A DNA stretch of 32,903 nucleotides from Pseudomonadota bacterium (GTDB taxonomy: Bacteria; Pseudomonadota; Alphaproteobacteria; Rhizobiales; Xanthobacteraceae), in NCBI GenBank assembly GCA_963204905.1, contig CAUJJN010000240.1:1-32903 (forward strand), read 5' to 3'. Positions 16,270 to 25,164 of the stretch are shown here, piece by piece. The notes below the pieces were generated by a model. That model was not told the origin of the DNA, ran no database searches, and saw only the letters and a list, made by a program, of their open reading frames with translations. Every line of letters begins with the position of its first letter. Position 1 is the first letter of the stretch. The position numbers and the translations under genes were made by a program.

Positions 16270-16307
16270 TCCGACCGACAAACCTCATCTTAAACAGGAG
16301 ATCAATT

Positions 16308-16904
16308 ATGGAAGTCATTCTACTCGAACGCGTCGCCAAGCTCGGCCAGATGGGTGATGTGGTCCGCGTCAAGGACGGTTTCGCCCGCAACTTCCTGCTG
16401 CCGCGCAACAAGGCGCTGCGTGCCACCGCCGACAACCGCGCCAAGTTCGACGGCATGAAAGCCGATCTCGAAGCCCGCAACCTGCAAGCCAAGGACGAAG
16501 CCACCAAGGTGGCCGAGAAAATCAATGGCCGCAACGTCGTTATCCTGCGTCAGGCCTCGGAAACCGGTCAGCTCTTTGGATCGGTGTCGGTGCGCGACAT
16601 CATGACATCGTTCGAAAACGACGGTATCACCCTGAGCCGCAGCCAAGTCCTGCTCGACCACCCCATCAAGACTATCGGTCAGCATGGCGTCTCCATTGCC
16701 GTACATCCGGAAGTCGAGGTTTCAGTGAGCGTCACCGTGGCCCGCAGTGCGGATGAAGCCGAGCGTATCAATCGTGGCGAAGACGTCAGCAGCCGTCAGG
16801 AAGATCTCGACGCCGCCGCCGAAGCACTCGCCGCGGCTGGAGAATTCTTCGATCCGGAAGCGCAGCAAGACGACGAGCGCGAAGGCGAGCCTTCGGAGTC
16901 GTAA
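16308..16904 (+). CDS. rplI: 50S ribosomal protein L9
   Basis: L9 spans the 50S subunit near the L1 stalk and helps hold reading frame. The 198-residue protein has the hallmark N-terminal domain [25 protein letters not shown] broken by [12 protein letters not shown], a long connecting helix (about 40-75), and the C-terminal domain with [12 protein letters not shown] and [19 protein letters not shown]. An acidic tail of about 50 residues ([11 protein letters not shown], then Asp/Glu-rich) extends it past the E. coli length of 149, as is usual in alphaproteobacteria. AACAGGAG 7 nt before the ATG at 16308 fixes the start, although the frame is open far upstream inside the preceding gene. A terminator follows. 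Confidence 0.97.
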   Translation: MEVILLERVAKLGQMGDVVRVKDGFARNFLLPRNKALRATADNRAKFDGMKADLEARNLQAKDEATKVAEKINGRNVVILRQASETGQLFGSVSVRDIMTSFENDGITLSRSQVLLDHPIKTIGQHGVSIAVHPEVEVSVSVTVARSADEAERINRGEDVSSRQEDLDAAAEALAAAGEFFDPEAQQDDEREGEPSES

Positions 16905-16923
16905 CGTCCTTATCTGCCGTCGG

Positions 16924-16977
16924 AAACGGCCAGCCCCGATACCTGATAATTCAGGTCCGGGGACTGGCCGTTTCTAT
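16924..16977 (+). terminator. Rho-independent terminator of the rpsF-rplI operon
   Basis: AAACGGCCAG at 16924-16933 pairs with CTGGCCGTTT at 16964-16973; inside, CCCC pairs with GGGG and ACCTGA with TCAGGT around a TAAT loop. TTTCTATT at the end supplies the U-rich tail. It begins 19 bp after the rplI stop and also divides it from the convergent cytochrome gene. Confidence 0.85.
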
Positions 16978-17030
16978 TATTGCATTGGCTATTTTGTAAG
17001 CAGCCATCTCGCGATGCGAACGCGATGAAG

Positions 17031-17795
17031 CTACTCGGCTTTTGTATCCGACGGTTTGGGTTCCGAAGCCTTTGGCTCTGATGCTTTCGGCTCGGCAGCC
17101 TTCGGTTCGGCCGGTTTGGGCTCCGTCGCCGGTGTCACTGCCGGGACCGGATCGGGCCGTTGCGCCGGTCCGCTGTTGGCCGGTTCTGATTTTGGCGCGG
17201 AAGAACCCGCGCGCTCCGGCTTGGCGCTGTCGGGCTTGGGCGTATCAGACTTCGCGTCGTCGTTCCCGATCGTGCCGTGGGGGGGCTGCTGCGGCGCGGC
17301 TTCCTGAGCCGGCCCAGCCTTGCTCTTTTTCTTGTGTTTGGTACGCGCCTTCTGGCTGGGCGGCGGCCCCGCGCTGTCCGGAGCGGCGGGCTGCGCAGCC
17401 GGCTCCCGACGGAACGGCCACCAATTGTTTTGCGCCGGCGCAGACTGAGGCACTGCTGCCGGCGCGGCAGCGGCTGGTGCAGCCTCCCGGCCGCGACGCG
17501 GCTTCTCGGCTGTGCCGGGACGACGATCGCCACCACCATTGGCCAACAGATAGCTGCTCAACACACCGGCCATGTCGCTGCTGGTGGTGTAGTGCTGACG
17601 CAGAAATCCGGGCAGCGAGCTCGGCGGCACCGATTTGACGAGGCCCCGCGGGCTTTTGTGACATACCGCGCAGGCGCCATTGAAAATCTGCGCCGGGCTT
17701 TTGCCAGCCTCGAGGTTTTGGGCCTGCACTGGCACGGAAACCGAGAAACAGACTGCAATTGCCAATGCGGCGGAACCAAGCGTCCGGCCAAGCAT
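17031..17795 (-). CDS. Small c-type cytochrome-like protein with Pro/Lys/Glu-rich tail
   Basis: A 254-residue exported protein. Residues 1-25 are a signal peptide (hydrophobic core SAALAIAVCFSVSV, then VQA). A short domain of about 70 residues carries one covalent heme c motif, CAVCH at 42-46, and a possible distal ligand M in SSDMAGVLSSYLL. From about residue 95 the protein is low complexity: Ala/Pro-rich, a basic stretch (KARTKHKKKSKAG), then Pro/Lys/Glu repeats of the five-residue form A/S-E-P-K-A/P to the end. It is probably a periplasmic electron carrier or sensor with a disordered tail; the partner is unknown. The ATG at 17795 is fixed by a TTGGAGGATC ribosome-binding site, although the frame is open upstream to 18053. 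It stands alone, convergent with rplI and divergent from the cfa-like gene. Confidence 0.8.
   Translation of the reverse strand: MLGRTLGSAALAIAVCFSVSVPVQAQNLEAGKSPAQIFNGACAVCHKSPRGLVKSVPPSSLPGFLRQHYTTSSDMAGVLSSYLLANGGGDRRPGTAEKPRRGREAAPAAAAPAAVPQSAPAQNNWWPFRREPAAQPAAPDSAGPPPSQKARTKHKKKSKAGPAQEAAPQQPPHGTIGNDDAKSDTPKPDSAKPERAGSSAPKSEPANSGPAQRPDPVPAVTPATEPKPAEPKAAEPKASEPKASEPKPSDTKAE
17044..17118. repeat. Five tandem 15-bp imperfect units inside the cytochrome gene
   Basis: Units of 15 bp (GGTTCCGAAGCCTTT, GGCTCTGATGCTTTC, GGCTCGGCAGCCTTC and two more diverged) encode the five-residue Pro/Lys/Glu repeats of the tail. In-frame units can expand or contract without breaking the gene. Confidence 0.7.
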
Positions 17796-18205
17796 GTGAT
17801 CCTCCAAATGTCGAAACCGCCTATGTCGCGAGACGTCACCCGCGCGTTGCCGCAACGCAGCAAGCCGGATATCGACCCACACTGGTACGCTCACAAAGCC
17901 ACAGATGTCCAAATCCGCGGACGTCATCCGCGTCCACACTCGGCGTGGAATGTCTCTGGGGATTGAGCCGTTACACCACGCGCGCGGTGCATCTTTTATC
18001 TCATTGCGGCGCGAATGGAAGCAACAGATGGAGCTGAATCGGTCCGGAAGCATGGCGATTCGGGATATCCCATTTGCAACGATGGTACTGGAACTGAGCC
18101 GGTCCCGACACTAGTATCCCACGATGCGCCAGACTGCGCACAAGGGTCCACGCTGGACATCGATGGATCCGCACCTCTGGCGCGCGTCTAATCGACCGGT
18201 GGGTG
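17796..18205. other. 410-bp divergent spacer between cytochrome and cfa-like genes
   Basis: No gene is supported here. The cytochrome ribosome-binding site lies at the left end. CTGAATCGGTCC near 18032 and CTGAGCCGGTCCC near 18095 are a short imperfect direct repeat that could bind a regulator. No clear -35/-10 pair was found on either strand, and no tRNA-like fold. Confidence 0.5.
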
Positions 18206-19462
18206 ATGGCGATGGACCGTGTCTTACAGTTCTTCCTGAGCCGGTATATCCGGCGCGGAACGATGACAGTGACAACCGCGAGCGGTTTCCGCTTCACTTG
18301 CGGTGACGGCACCGGGCAAGCGGTGGCATTGAGGTTCAAGGCCAGAGCCGCAGAACGACAAGTCCTGCTCGATCCCGAAATGGCTTTCGGTGAGGTTTAC
18401 ACCGACGGCACTCTGGTCATCGAGCAAGGCTCGATCGCCGACGTTCTGGCTGTCGCCCTCGATCAGCCCGACATGATCCCGCGGTGGGCCAAATTGCAAT
18501 GGTGGCTCCGCTATCTCGTCCGCAATATTTCGCAGTTCAATCCACGCGGCCGTTCCAGGAATAACGTCGCGCGGCATTACGATCTCGACGGAAGGCTCTA
18601 TTCGCTTTTTCTCGACAGCGACAAGCAATACAGCTGCGCCTATTTCGAAACGCCGGACTCCTCGCTCGACGACGCTCAACTTGCCAAGAAGCGCCATCTG
18701 GCTGCCAAGCTCCTTGTTACGAACGGCCAGCGCATCCTCGACATCGGATGCGGTTGGGGCGGGCTCGCACTTTATCTGGCGGATATCGCGCCAACGAAGG
18801 TTACCGGCATCACGCTGTCGCGTGAACAGTTCGAGGTCGCACAAGCGCGCGCCAGCGACCGGCCGGATACATGTGCGCCAACATTCCTGATGCAGGATTA
18901 TCGCGACATCCCTGGACCGTTTGAGCGAGTGATTTCAGTCGGCATGTTCGAGCATGTTGGCGTCGATCACTACGATACGTTCTTCAGGCGCTGCGCCGAA
19001 TTACTCACCGACGACGGCGTCATGATGCTGCATTCGATCGGCCGCTCGGAAGGCCCCGGCATCACCAACCCGTGGATCGCGAAGTATATCTTCCCCGGCG
19101 GATATATCCCGGCCCTATCGGAAGTGCTTCCCGCCATTGAGCGCGCCGGATTGCTGGTGTGCGACATCGAAATCTTAAGGTTGCACTACGCGGAAACGCT
19201 CAAGGCCTGGCGTGAGCGTTTCCTGGCGCGGCGCGAGGAAGCCGCCGCACTCTATGACGAGCGCTTCATCCGTATGTGGGAGTTCTATCTGGCGGCCTCG
19301 GAAATGTCGTTCCGGAAACAAAATCTGATGAATTTTCAGATTCAGATCACCAAGCGTCAGGGCATCGTGCCGATAACCCGCGACTATATCATGCACGAAG
19401 AGGCAAGATTGCGCGGTCTTGAGCGTCGCAGCCGCCCACGGTTACAAATCGCCGGCGAATAA
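18206..19462 (+). CDS. Cyclopropane-fatty-acyl-phospholipid synthase family methyltransferase
   Basis: A 418-residue class I SAM-dependent methyltransferase of the CFA-synthase family, which adds a methylene from SAM across cis double bonds of membrane phospholipid acyl chains. Seen: the family block HYDLDGRLYSLFLDSDKQYSCAYFE, the SAM site RILDIGCGWGGLALYLA, GITLSREQFEVAQAR, SVGMFEHVGVDHYDTFF and the C-terminal tryptophan/arginine-rich helices. The N-terminal 120 residues form the lipid-binding domain. Length fits E. coli Cfa (382) with small additions. The start is uncertain: GTG at 18203 and ATGs at 18206 and 18212 lie within ten bases. It stands alone with a long upstream spacer. The specific product (cyclopropane or another methylated lipid) cannot be settled from sequence. 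Confidence 0.88.
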   Translation: MAMDRVLQFFLSRYIRRGTMTVTTASGFRFTCGDGTGQAVALRFKARAAERQVLLDPEMAFGEVYTDGTLVIEQGSIADVLAVALDQPDMIPRWAKLQWWLRYLVRNISQFNPRGRSRNNVARHYDLDGRLYSLFLDSDKQYSCAYFETPDSSLDDAQLAKKRHLAAKLLVTNGQRILDIGCGWGGLALYLADIAPTKVTGITLSREQFEVAQARASDRPDTCAPTFLMQDYRDIPGPFERVISVGMFEHVGVDHYDTFFRRCAELLTDDGVMMLHSIGRSEGPGITNPWIAKYIFPGGYIPALSEVLPAIERAGLLVCDIEILRLHYAETLKAWRERFLARREEAAALYDERFIRMWEFYLAASEMSFRKQNLMNFQIQITKRQGIVPITRDYIMHEEARLRGLERRSRPRLQIAGE

Positions 19463-19683
19463 CCCGTGAGCGCGTCGGTGAGGTCGAACGGATTCGACAA
19501 GTCGTCGCATTGACCCGCGCCGACCCGGCGCGACAGGTGCGCGAGAACGGCTTGCCGAGAAATTTCGCATGACAGCGGAGCACATCGCTCCTCGCTGGAC
19601 CCGGTGGAGTCAAGCGCCTCGGCCAGCGATCCAAGCCAGCAATCCCATTGCTCGGATATGGGCGTCTGCTCGTTACGGACCAT
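19384..19683 (-). CDS. Doubtful small hypothetical protein
   Basis: A 99-residue minus-strand frame in the 535-bp spacer between the cfa-like gene and dnaB; its last 26 codons lie antisense to the end of the cfa-like gene. In favour: an AGGAG stands 2 nt before the ATG at 19683, and the first 80 residues look protein-like (SEQWDCWLGSLAEALD, then an acidic, Leu-containing stretch) rather than the Arg-rich text of most shadow frames. Against: the antisense overlap, short spacing and an Arg-rich end. No family is recognised and no signal peptide is seen. An in-frame ATG at 19704 is also possible. Confidence 0.35.
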   Translation of the reverse strand: MVRNEQTPISEQWDCWLGSLAEALDSTGSSEERCAPLSCEISRQAVLAHLSRRVGAGQCDDLSNPFDLTDALTGYSPAICNRGRLRRSRPRNLASSCMI

Positions 19684-19704
19684 GACTCCTCGCGTCGAAG
19701 ACAT

Positions 19705-19997
19705 TTCAGGTTTGCGGCAATCAAACGCTCGAAAGGCGCGCGGGGTTCCGCATTTCTTCTCGAATATTGGTCGCGGGCGGAGCGCGAATGGTTCATTCGA
19801 GGACCAGTATGTCAGCGAAGGGCCGCCATATCAGCGTCAAGTGGTATAAGATCAGATGGAATCGTTCCGCACCGTTTTTTGCCTAACGTGTGAATAAGGC
19901 AGATCGCTGCTTTCACCACGCGGGCGGGCGGTGCTTCTATGCGCCTCCGCTGCGACGGCCCAGCTTCCGACACATCCGAGAGAAACCATCGTCCGCC
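19705..19997. other. Non-coding spacer upstream of dnaB
   Basis: No gene is supported. GATCAGATGGAATCG followed by TTCCGCACCGTTTTTT (about 19851-19878) contains the small inverted repeat GGAA-TCG-TTCC and a T6 run, and may be a decayed intergenic repeat or a weak terminator. The dnaB promoter should lie here but no clear box pair was found. Confidence 0.4.
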
Positions 19998-21497
19998 ATG
20001 TCGTCCCTTGATTCCAACGTTCTCAAGCTCGCCCCGGATGCCGCCAGCCCGTCCTACCGGACTGCGCCGCATAACATCGAGGCCGAGCAGAGTGTGCTGG
20101 GCGCCATCCTGATCAACAACGATGCGTTCTATCGCGTCTCGGACTTTCTTGAACCGAAGCATTTCTTCGAACCGATCCACCAAACCATTTTCGAGACCTC
20201 TGCCAGCCTGATCCGCGCCGGCAAGGTGGCGACGCCGGTAACCCTCAAGACGTTCCTCCCCGCGGATATCGATCTCGGCGGTGGCGTGACGGTCGGCCAG
20301 TACCTCGCCCGCCTCGCCGCCGAAGCCACGACCATCATCAACGCCGCCGATTACGGCCGCACCATCTATGAACTGGCATTGCGGCGCGACCTGATCCACA
20401 TCGGCGAGGACATGGTGAACGTCGCTTACGATGCGCCGGTCGACTTCGCTCCGCGCGCGCAGATCGAGGACGCCGAGCGCCGGCTGTATGAACTCGCGGA
20501 ATCCGGCCGCTACGACGGCGGCTTCCAGCGTTTCTCACAAGCCATGAAAATCGCCCTCGACATGGCGGCCAATGCCTACCAGCGCGATGGAAGACTGTCC
20601 GGAATCGCCACCGGTCTGCGCGACCTCGACACCAAGATGGGCGGCTTGCAACGTTCCGACCTTTTGGTGCTGGCGGGACGCCCCGGCATGGGCAAAACCG
20701 CCCTCGCCACCAACATCGCCTACAATATCGCCCGCGCCTATCGCGGCGAAACCCTGGCCGACGGTACGATGAAAACGATCAACGGCGGCATCGTCGGCTT
20801 TTTCTCGTGCGAAATGTCCGCCGAGCAGCTCGCCACGCGTATTCTCGCTGAGCAGACCGGCATCGCATCGAGCACGATCCGTCGCGGCGGCATTACCCAG
20901 AACGAATTCGACAAAATCCGCGACCACACCATCGAACTCGAACACCTTCCGCTTTACGTCGACGAAACCGGCGGCCTTTCAATCTCGCAGCTCACCGCCC
21001 GCGCCAGGCGGCTGAAACGGCAGAAGGGGCTCGACGTGATCATGGTGGACTATATCCAGCTGCTGCAAGGCTCTGGCAAACGCTCGGACAACCGCGTGCA
21101 GGAAGTCACCGAGATCACCACCAGCCTCAAGGCGCTGGCCAAGGAACTCAACGTCCCGATCGTCGCGCTGTCGCAATTGTCGCGTCAGGTCGAAAACCGC
21201 GACGACAAGCGCCCACAGCTTTCCGACCTTCGCGAATCCGGCTCGATCGAACAGGACGCCGACGTCGTTATTTTCGTCTATCGCGAGGAATACTACCTCC
21301 AAAACAAGGAGCCACGCCCCGGGACGCCCGAGCATGAAAAGTGGCAGACTGATATGGATCTCGCCCACGGCAAGGCCGAAGTCATCATAGGCAAGCAGCG
21401 CCACGGCCCCACCGGCACGGTCGAATTGCACTTCGAAGGCCAGTTCACCCGGTTCAGCGATCTCGCCCACGACGGCAATCTGCCCGCCCGCATGTAA
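19998..21497 (+). CDS. dnaB: Replicative DNA helicase DnaB
   Basis: DnaB is the hexameric 5'-3' helicase of the replication fork. The 499-residue protein has the N-terminal domain with PHNIEAEQSVLGAILIN and PKHFFEPIHQTIFE, a linker, and the RecA-like motor: Walker A AGRPGMGKTAL with K233, SCEMSAEQLATRIL, Walker B DVIMVDYIQLLQG, and the arginine-finger region LSQLSRQVENRDDKRPQLSDLRESGSIEQDAD. No intein interrupts it. The ATG at 19998 matches the family N-terminus; the frame is open from a GTG at 19890, but the extra residues are Arg/Cys-rich and unlike DnaB. It heads the dnaB-alr-TSUP-radA-cvpA-purF run on the plus strand. Confidence 0.98.
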   Translation: MSSLDSNVLKLAPDAASPSYRTAPHNIEAEQSVLGAILINNDAFYRVSDFLEPKHFFEPIHQTIFETSASLIRAGKVATPVTLKTFLPADIDLGGGVTVGQYLARLAAEATTIINAADYGRTIYELALRRDLIHIGEDMVNVAYDAPVDFAPRAQIEDAERRLYELAESGRYDGGFQRFSQAMKIALDMAANAYQRDGRLSGIATGLRDLDTKMGGLQRSDLLVLAGRPGMGKTALATNIAYNIARAYRGETLADGTMKTINGGIVGFFSCEMSAEQLATRILAEQTGIASSTIRRGGITQNEFDKIRDHTIELEHLPLYVDETGGLSISQLTARARRLKRQKGLDVIMVDYIQLLQGSGKRSDNRVQEVTEITTSLKALAKELNVPIVALSQLSRQVENRDDKRPQLSDLRESGSIEQDADVVIFVYREEYYLQNKEPRPGTPEHEKWQTDMDLAHGKAEVIIGKQRHGPTGTVELHFEGQFTRFSDLAHDGNLPARM

Positions 21498-21594
21498 GCC
21501 GGAATTTGAACCGCTGCCCGGCAACGCGTAGTCTCCGGGTTGCGATACTGGAATCGCGCGCGGCCTGTCGCGCGAAGGGATAGCGTCGGCGCTC

Positions 21595-22785
21595 ATGGAC
21601 CAGATGTCAGACACCGCGACAGCAACTGCGCCGACCGCTTCCGTCGCCGCACAACCCTCCTCCGATGCGAACGCTCCCGCCACAGCCACCGGCATCCTGA
21701 CCATCGATCTCGACGCCATCGTCGCCAATTGGCGCAAGCTGGAAAGCCAGGGCGTGCCGGCGGAGTGCTCGGCCGTGGTCAAGGCCAATGCCTATGGCTG
21801 CGGCACCGAGCCGGTCGTCCGCGCGCTTGCCGCCGCCGGCTGCAAGACATTCTTCGTCGCCACGCTGGATGAAGCGCGCGCCGCCCGCGCCGCGAGCAAA
21901 TCAGCCGCAATTTATGTGCTGAGCGGCTGTTTCCAGAATTGCGGCGACACTTTCGCCGAGCTGAATTGCCAGCCGGTGATCGGCGACCTCAACGAACTGG
22001 CCGAGTGGGACGTGTTCTGCCGCCGCAGCGGATGGACCGGCGGCGCAGCCCTCCACATCGATACCGGCATGAACCGGCTCGGGTTGACGCTTCAGGCTGC
22101 ACAGGGAATCGTGCCGCGCATTCATGCCGGCGATCACGGCATCACGCTGGTGATGAGCCACCTCGTCTGCGCCGAGAATCCTCAACATCCACTCAACGCC
22201 CGGCAACTTGCCAACTTCCGCGAGATCGCCCAGCAGTTCACTGGAGTGCCGGCATCCCTGGCCAATTCGTCAGGCAGCTTCCTCGGACCACAATTTCAAT
22301 TCGATCTGTTGCGACCCGGCGCGGCGCTTTACGGCGTCAATCCAACGCCGGACGCCGACAACCCGATGCGGCCGGTGGTCGAACTGAAGACGCGCATCAT
22401 TCAGATCCGCGAGGTCGAGCGCGGCGATACGGTCGGTTACGGCGCGACCTGGACGGCACGGCGGCCGACCCTGCTGGCGATCGTCTCCACCGGCTACGCC
22501 GATGGCTACTTCCGCGCCGCCGGCAGCACCGACGGGACCCGTAGCGCCGACGTGATCGTCGCCGGCAAGCGCTGCCCGATCGCCGGGCGCATTTCGATGG
22601 ACTTGATCGCGATCGATATTACCGATCTGCCGGAGAAGGCCGCGCGGCGAGGTCATTTGGTAACGCTGCTCGGCGACGGGATCACGGTCGATGAACTCGG
22701 CCATCACTTTGGCACCATCGGCTATGAAGTGCTGACCAGCCTCGGCCACCGCTACGCCCGCGTCTACAAAGGCGGATTGGCCTGA
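21595..22785 (+). CDS. alr: Alanine racemase
   Basis: Alr interconverts L- and D-alanine with PLP, supplying D-Ala for peptidoglycan. The 396-residue protein has the PLP lysine K63 in VVKANAYGCG and the second catalytic base Y282 in VGYGATWTA. HIDTGMNRLG, SLANSSGSFLG, RPGAALYGVNP, GRISMDLIAIDIT and GYEVLTSLGHRYARVY are family blocks. The first about 35 residues are an Ala/Thr/Ser-rich extension absent from most homologues, and no later start codon precedes the conserved TIDLDAIVANWR, so the extension seems real; it lacks a hydrophobic core, so it is not an obvious signal peptide. It lies 97 bp after dnaB on the same strand, the usual order in this group. Confidence 0.96.
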   Translation: MDQMSDTATATAPTASVAAQPSSDANAPATATGILTIDLDAIVANWRKLESQGVPAECSAVVKANAYGCGTEPVVRALAAAGCKTFFVATLDEARAARAASKSAAIYVLSGCFQNCGDTFAELNCQPVIGDLNELAEWDVFCRRSGWTGGAALHIDTGMNRLGLTLQAAQGIVPRIHAGDHGITLVMSHLVCAENPQHPLNARQLANFREIAQQFTGVPASLANSSGSFLGPQFQFDLLRPGAALYGVNPTPDADNPMRPVVELKTRIIQIREVERGDTVGYGATWTARRPTLLAIVSTGYADGYFRAAGSTDGTRSADVIVAGKRCPIAGRISMDLIAIDITDLPEKAARRGHLVTLLGDGITVDELGHHFGTIGYEVLTSLGHRYARVYKGGLA

Positions 22786-22927
22786 TCATCTCGCCTTCGG
22801 CCGACAGAATCCGCACAGCGTCGCCTGTCTCGATTTCTGTTCGCTCCCTCGTGCGGGTTGGTTAGGCTGCGGTCGGCATCGAAGATTCGTCCGTCCCGAT
22901 CCGGCGCATCAAACGCGGAGGCCGTCC

Positions 22928-23659
22928 GTGCTGGCCTATCTTTTCGTGCTTGCGGTCGGGCTGGTCGCCGGCACCATCAGCGGTATCGTCGGCACCGGAT
23001 CGTCAATCATGCTGATCCCCGTGCTGGCTTACGAATTCGGCCCGAAAGAAGCCGTGCCAATTATGGCGGTTGCGGCGGTGATGGCCAATCTGTCGCGCAT
23101 CGTCGCATGGTGGCGCGAGGTGGACTGGCGCGCCTGCGCTGCCTATTCGGTCACCGGCGTTCCGGCGGCGGCGTTGGGCGCGCGGACGCTGCTGGTGCTG
23201 CCCTCGCGCGCGGTCGATATCGCCATCGGCCTGTTTTTGATGGCCATGGTGCCGGCCCGTCATTGGTTGGCGAGACGCGACATCAAGATCACGCTCTGGC
23301 ATCTCGCGCTCGGCGGCGCGGTGATCGGCTATCTGACCGGCATCGTGGTCTCGACCGGTCCCCTCAGCGTTCCGCTGTTTTTGTTCTACGGCCTGACCAA
23401 AGGCGCATTCCTCGCCACCGAGGCCGCCAGTTCGTTGGGGCTCTACCTGAGCAAATCGGTGACATTCGAACGCTTCGGCGCCCTCGATATGGCGGTTTTT
23501 CTTAAAGGACTGATCGCCGGTTCATCATTGATGTTCGGCGCCTTTATCGCCAAGCGATTCGTCTTGAAGCTCGATCCAAACGTGTTCCGGCTGGTGATGG
23601 ATGGCATCATGCTGCTTGCCGGCCTATCAATGCTCTGGAACGCGACTCACGCGACCTGA
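22928..23659 (+). CDS. TSUP/TauE-SafE family membrane permease
   Basis: A 243-residue polytopic inner-membrane protein with seven to eight hydrophobic segments. The N-terminal GLVAGTISGIVGTGSSIMLIPVLA and the mid-protein GAVIGYLTGIVVSTGPLSVPLFLF are the two glycine-rich half-repeats typical of the TauE/SafE (DUF81) family. Members move sulfite, sulfonates or other small organic anions; the substrate here cannot be told. The start is a GTG at 22928, where the first membrane segment begins. It lies 142 bp after alr and 17 bp before radA on the same strand, so it may be read with radA, although no functional link is evident. Confidence 0.88.
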   Translation: MLAYLFVLAVGLVAGTISGIVGTGSSIMLIPVLAYEFGPKEAVPIMAVAAVMANLSRIVAWWREVDWRACAAYSVTGVPAAALGARTLLVLPSRAVDIAIGLFLMAMVPARHWLARRDIKITLWHLALGGAVIGYLTGIVVSTGPLSVPLFLFYGLTKGAFLATEAASSLGLYLSKSVTFERFGALDMAVFLKGLIAGSSLMFGAFIAKRFVLKLDPNVFRLVMDGIMLLAGLSMLWNATHAT

Positions 23660-23676
23660 TCCGGCGACCTTGAACC

Positions 23677-25164
23677 ATGGCCAAAGCCACCCTCTCCTTC
23701 GTCTGCCAGAACTGCGGTGCCGCCTATAATCGCTGGCAGGGCAAGTGCGAGTCGTGCGGCGAGTGGAATACTCTCGTCGAGGAAGATGTCAGCGGCGCCA
23801 GTTCAGTGCCGGCCAGCATCCGTTCGAAGCGCAAGGGAAGGCTGTTCGCGCTGGAAAGCCTCGCCGGCGAAAGCCGGGATGCGCCTCGGCTGCCGACCGG
23901 AATGGCGGAACTCGATCGCGTCACCGGCGGCGGCTTCGTGCCCGGCTCGGTGCTGCTCGTGGGGGGCGATCCAGGCATCGGCAAGTCCACGCTGCTCACG
24001 CAGGCGACGAGTGTCCTCGCCAGCGCCGGTCACCGCACCGTCTATATCTCAGGTGAAGAGGCTATCGCTCAGGTTCGTCTGCGCGCTGCACGGCTGGGTC
24101 TGGCAAAGGCGCCGGTCCAGCTTGCAGCCGAGACATCGGTTGAAGACATTATCGCAACCCTTTCTGACGGCGAAACGCCCCGCCTTATTGTCATCGACTC
24201 AATCCAGACCATGTGGACCGACACGGTGGAATCCGCACCCGGTACGGTGACACAGGTGCGGGCCTCCGCGCAGGCCTTGATCCGCTTCGCCAAGAAATCG
24301 GGAGCCACCGTCATCCTGGTTGGCCACGTCACCAAGGACGGCCAGATCGCCGGCCCCCGCGTGGTCGAACATATGGTCGACGCCGTGCTATCGTTTGAGG
24401 GCGAAGGCTCACAGCAGTTCCGCATCTTGCGCTCCGTGAAGAACCGCTTCGGCCCTACCGATGAGATCGGGGTGTTCGAGATGACTGGCCTCGGCTTGCG
24501 CGAGGTCACCAATCCGTCGGAACTGTTTCTGTCGGAACGCGACCTCGGCTCCCCGGGAACTGCGGTGTTTGCCGGCATGGAAGGGACTCGCCCGGTGCTG
24601 GTCGAACTTCAGGCGCTGGTCGCCCCCACCTCGCTCGGCACCCCACGGCGCGCCGTGGTCGGCTGGGATTCCAGCCGCCTGTCGATGGTGCTGGCGGTGC
24701 TGGAGGCACATTGCGGCGTCAAGCTGTCCGGCTACGACGTCTATTTCAATGTCGCTGGCGGCCTGCGCATCCAGGAACCGGCCGCCGATCTCGCGGCCGC
24801 CGCCGCACTGGTGTCGTCGCTGGCAAATGCCCCGTTGCCGACCGACGCGGTTTATTTCGGCGAGGTCTCGCTATCCGGTGCGGTGCGGCCGGTGGCGCAG
24901 GCTTCGATGCGCCTCAAGGAAGCCGCCAAGCTCGGCTTCGGCCGCGCCGTGCTCCCGGAAGCGGCACGTGGCGACAGTGGCGGCGACGCCGGGCTTTCAC
25001 TCAATCCGATCGGCGGATTGAGCAGCCTTGTCGCCGACATCGCGGCGCGCGGAACGCCCCGCGCCGCGACCAGGGATCGCGGCGCCGATGAAAATGGCGG
25101 CACCCATGCCACAGCCTCGGGGAAAAACGCCGCACCGCCTCGATTCCGCCGCCAAGAGTCCTAA
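23677..25164 (+). CDS. radA: DNA repair protein RadA (Sms)
   Basis: RadA is a RecA-related helicase acting on recombination intermediates. The 495-residue protein has the N-terminal zinc finger with C10, C13, C24 and C27, the Walker A GGDPGIGKSTLL with K103, the Walker B region LIVIDSIQTMW, the RadA-specific KNRFGPTDEIGVFEM motif starting at K255, and the C-terminal Lon-protease-like domain (YDVYFNVAGGLRIQEPAADLAAAAAL) without a catalytic serine expected. About 40 extra low-complexity residues form the end. The start ATG at 23677 begins the conserved KATLSFVCQNCG. cvpA follows after about 150 bp. Confidence 0.97.
   Translation: MAKATLSFVCQNCGAAYNRWQGKCESCGEWNTLVEEDVSGASSVPASIRSKRKGRLFALESLAGESRDAPRLPTGMAELDRVTGGGFVPGSVLLVGGDPGIGKSTLLTQATSVLASAGHRTVYISGEEAIAQVRLRAARLGLAKAPVQLAAETSVEDIIATLSDGETPRLIVIDSIQTMWTDTVESAPGTVTQVRASAQALIRFAKKSGATVILVGHVTKDGQIAGPRVVEHMVDAVLSFEGEGSQQFRILRSVKNRFGPTDEIGVFEMTGLGLREVTNPSELFLSERDLGSPGTAVFAGMEGTRPVLVELQALVAPTSLGTPRRAVVGWDSSRLSMVLAVLEAHCGVKLSGYDVYFNVAGGLRIQEPAADLAAAAALVSSLANAPLPTDAVYFGEVSLSGAVRPVAQASMRLKEAAKLGFGRAVLPEAARGDSGGDAGLSLNPIGGLSSLVADIAARGTPRAATRDRGADENGGTHATASGKNAAPPRFRRQES

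Noticed and set aside
15558..16307. The long upstream extension of the rplI frame into the DUF2232 gene.
   Set aside because: L9 begins exactly at [13 protein letters not shown] with a ribosome-binding site; the upstream residues are Arg-rich shadow sequence, so this is no fusion protein.
17044..17118. Tandem 15-bp units as a possible CRISPR or regulatory repeat array.
   Set aside because: There are no spacers between units, and the units are in frame and encode the five-residue repeats of the cytochrome tail.
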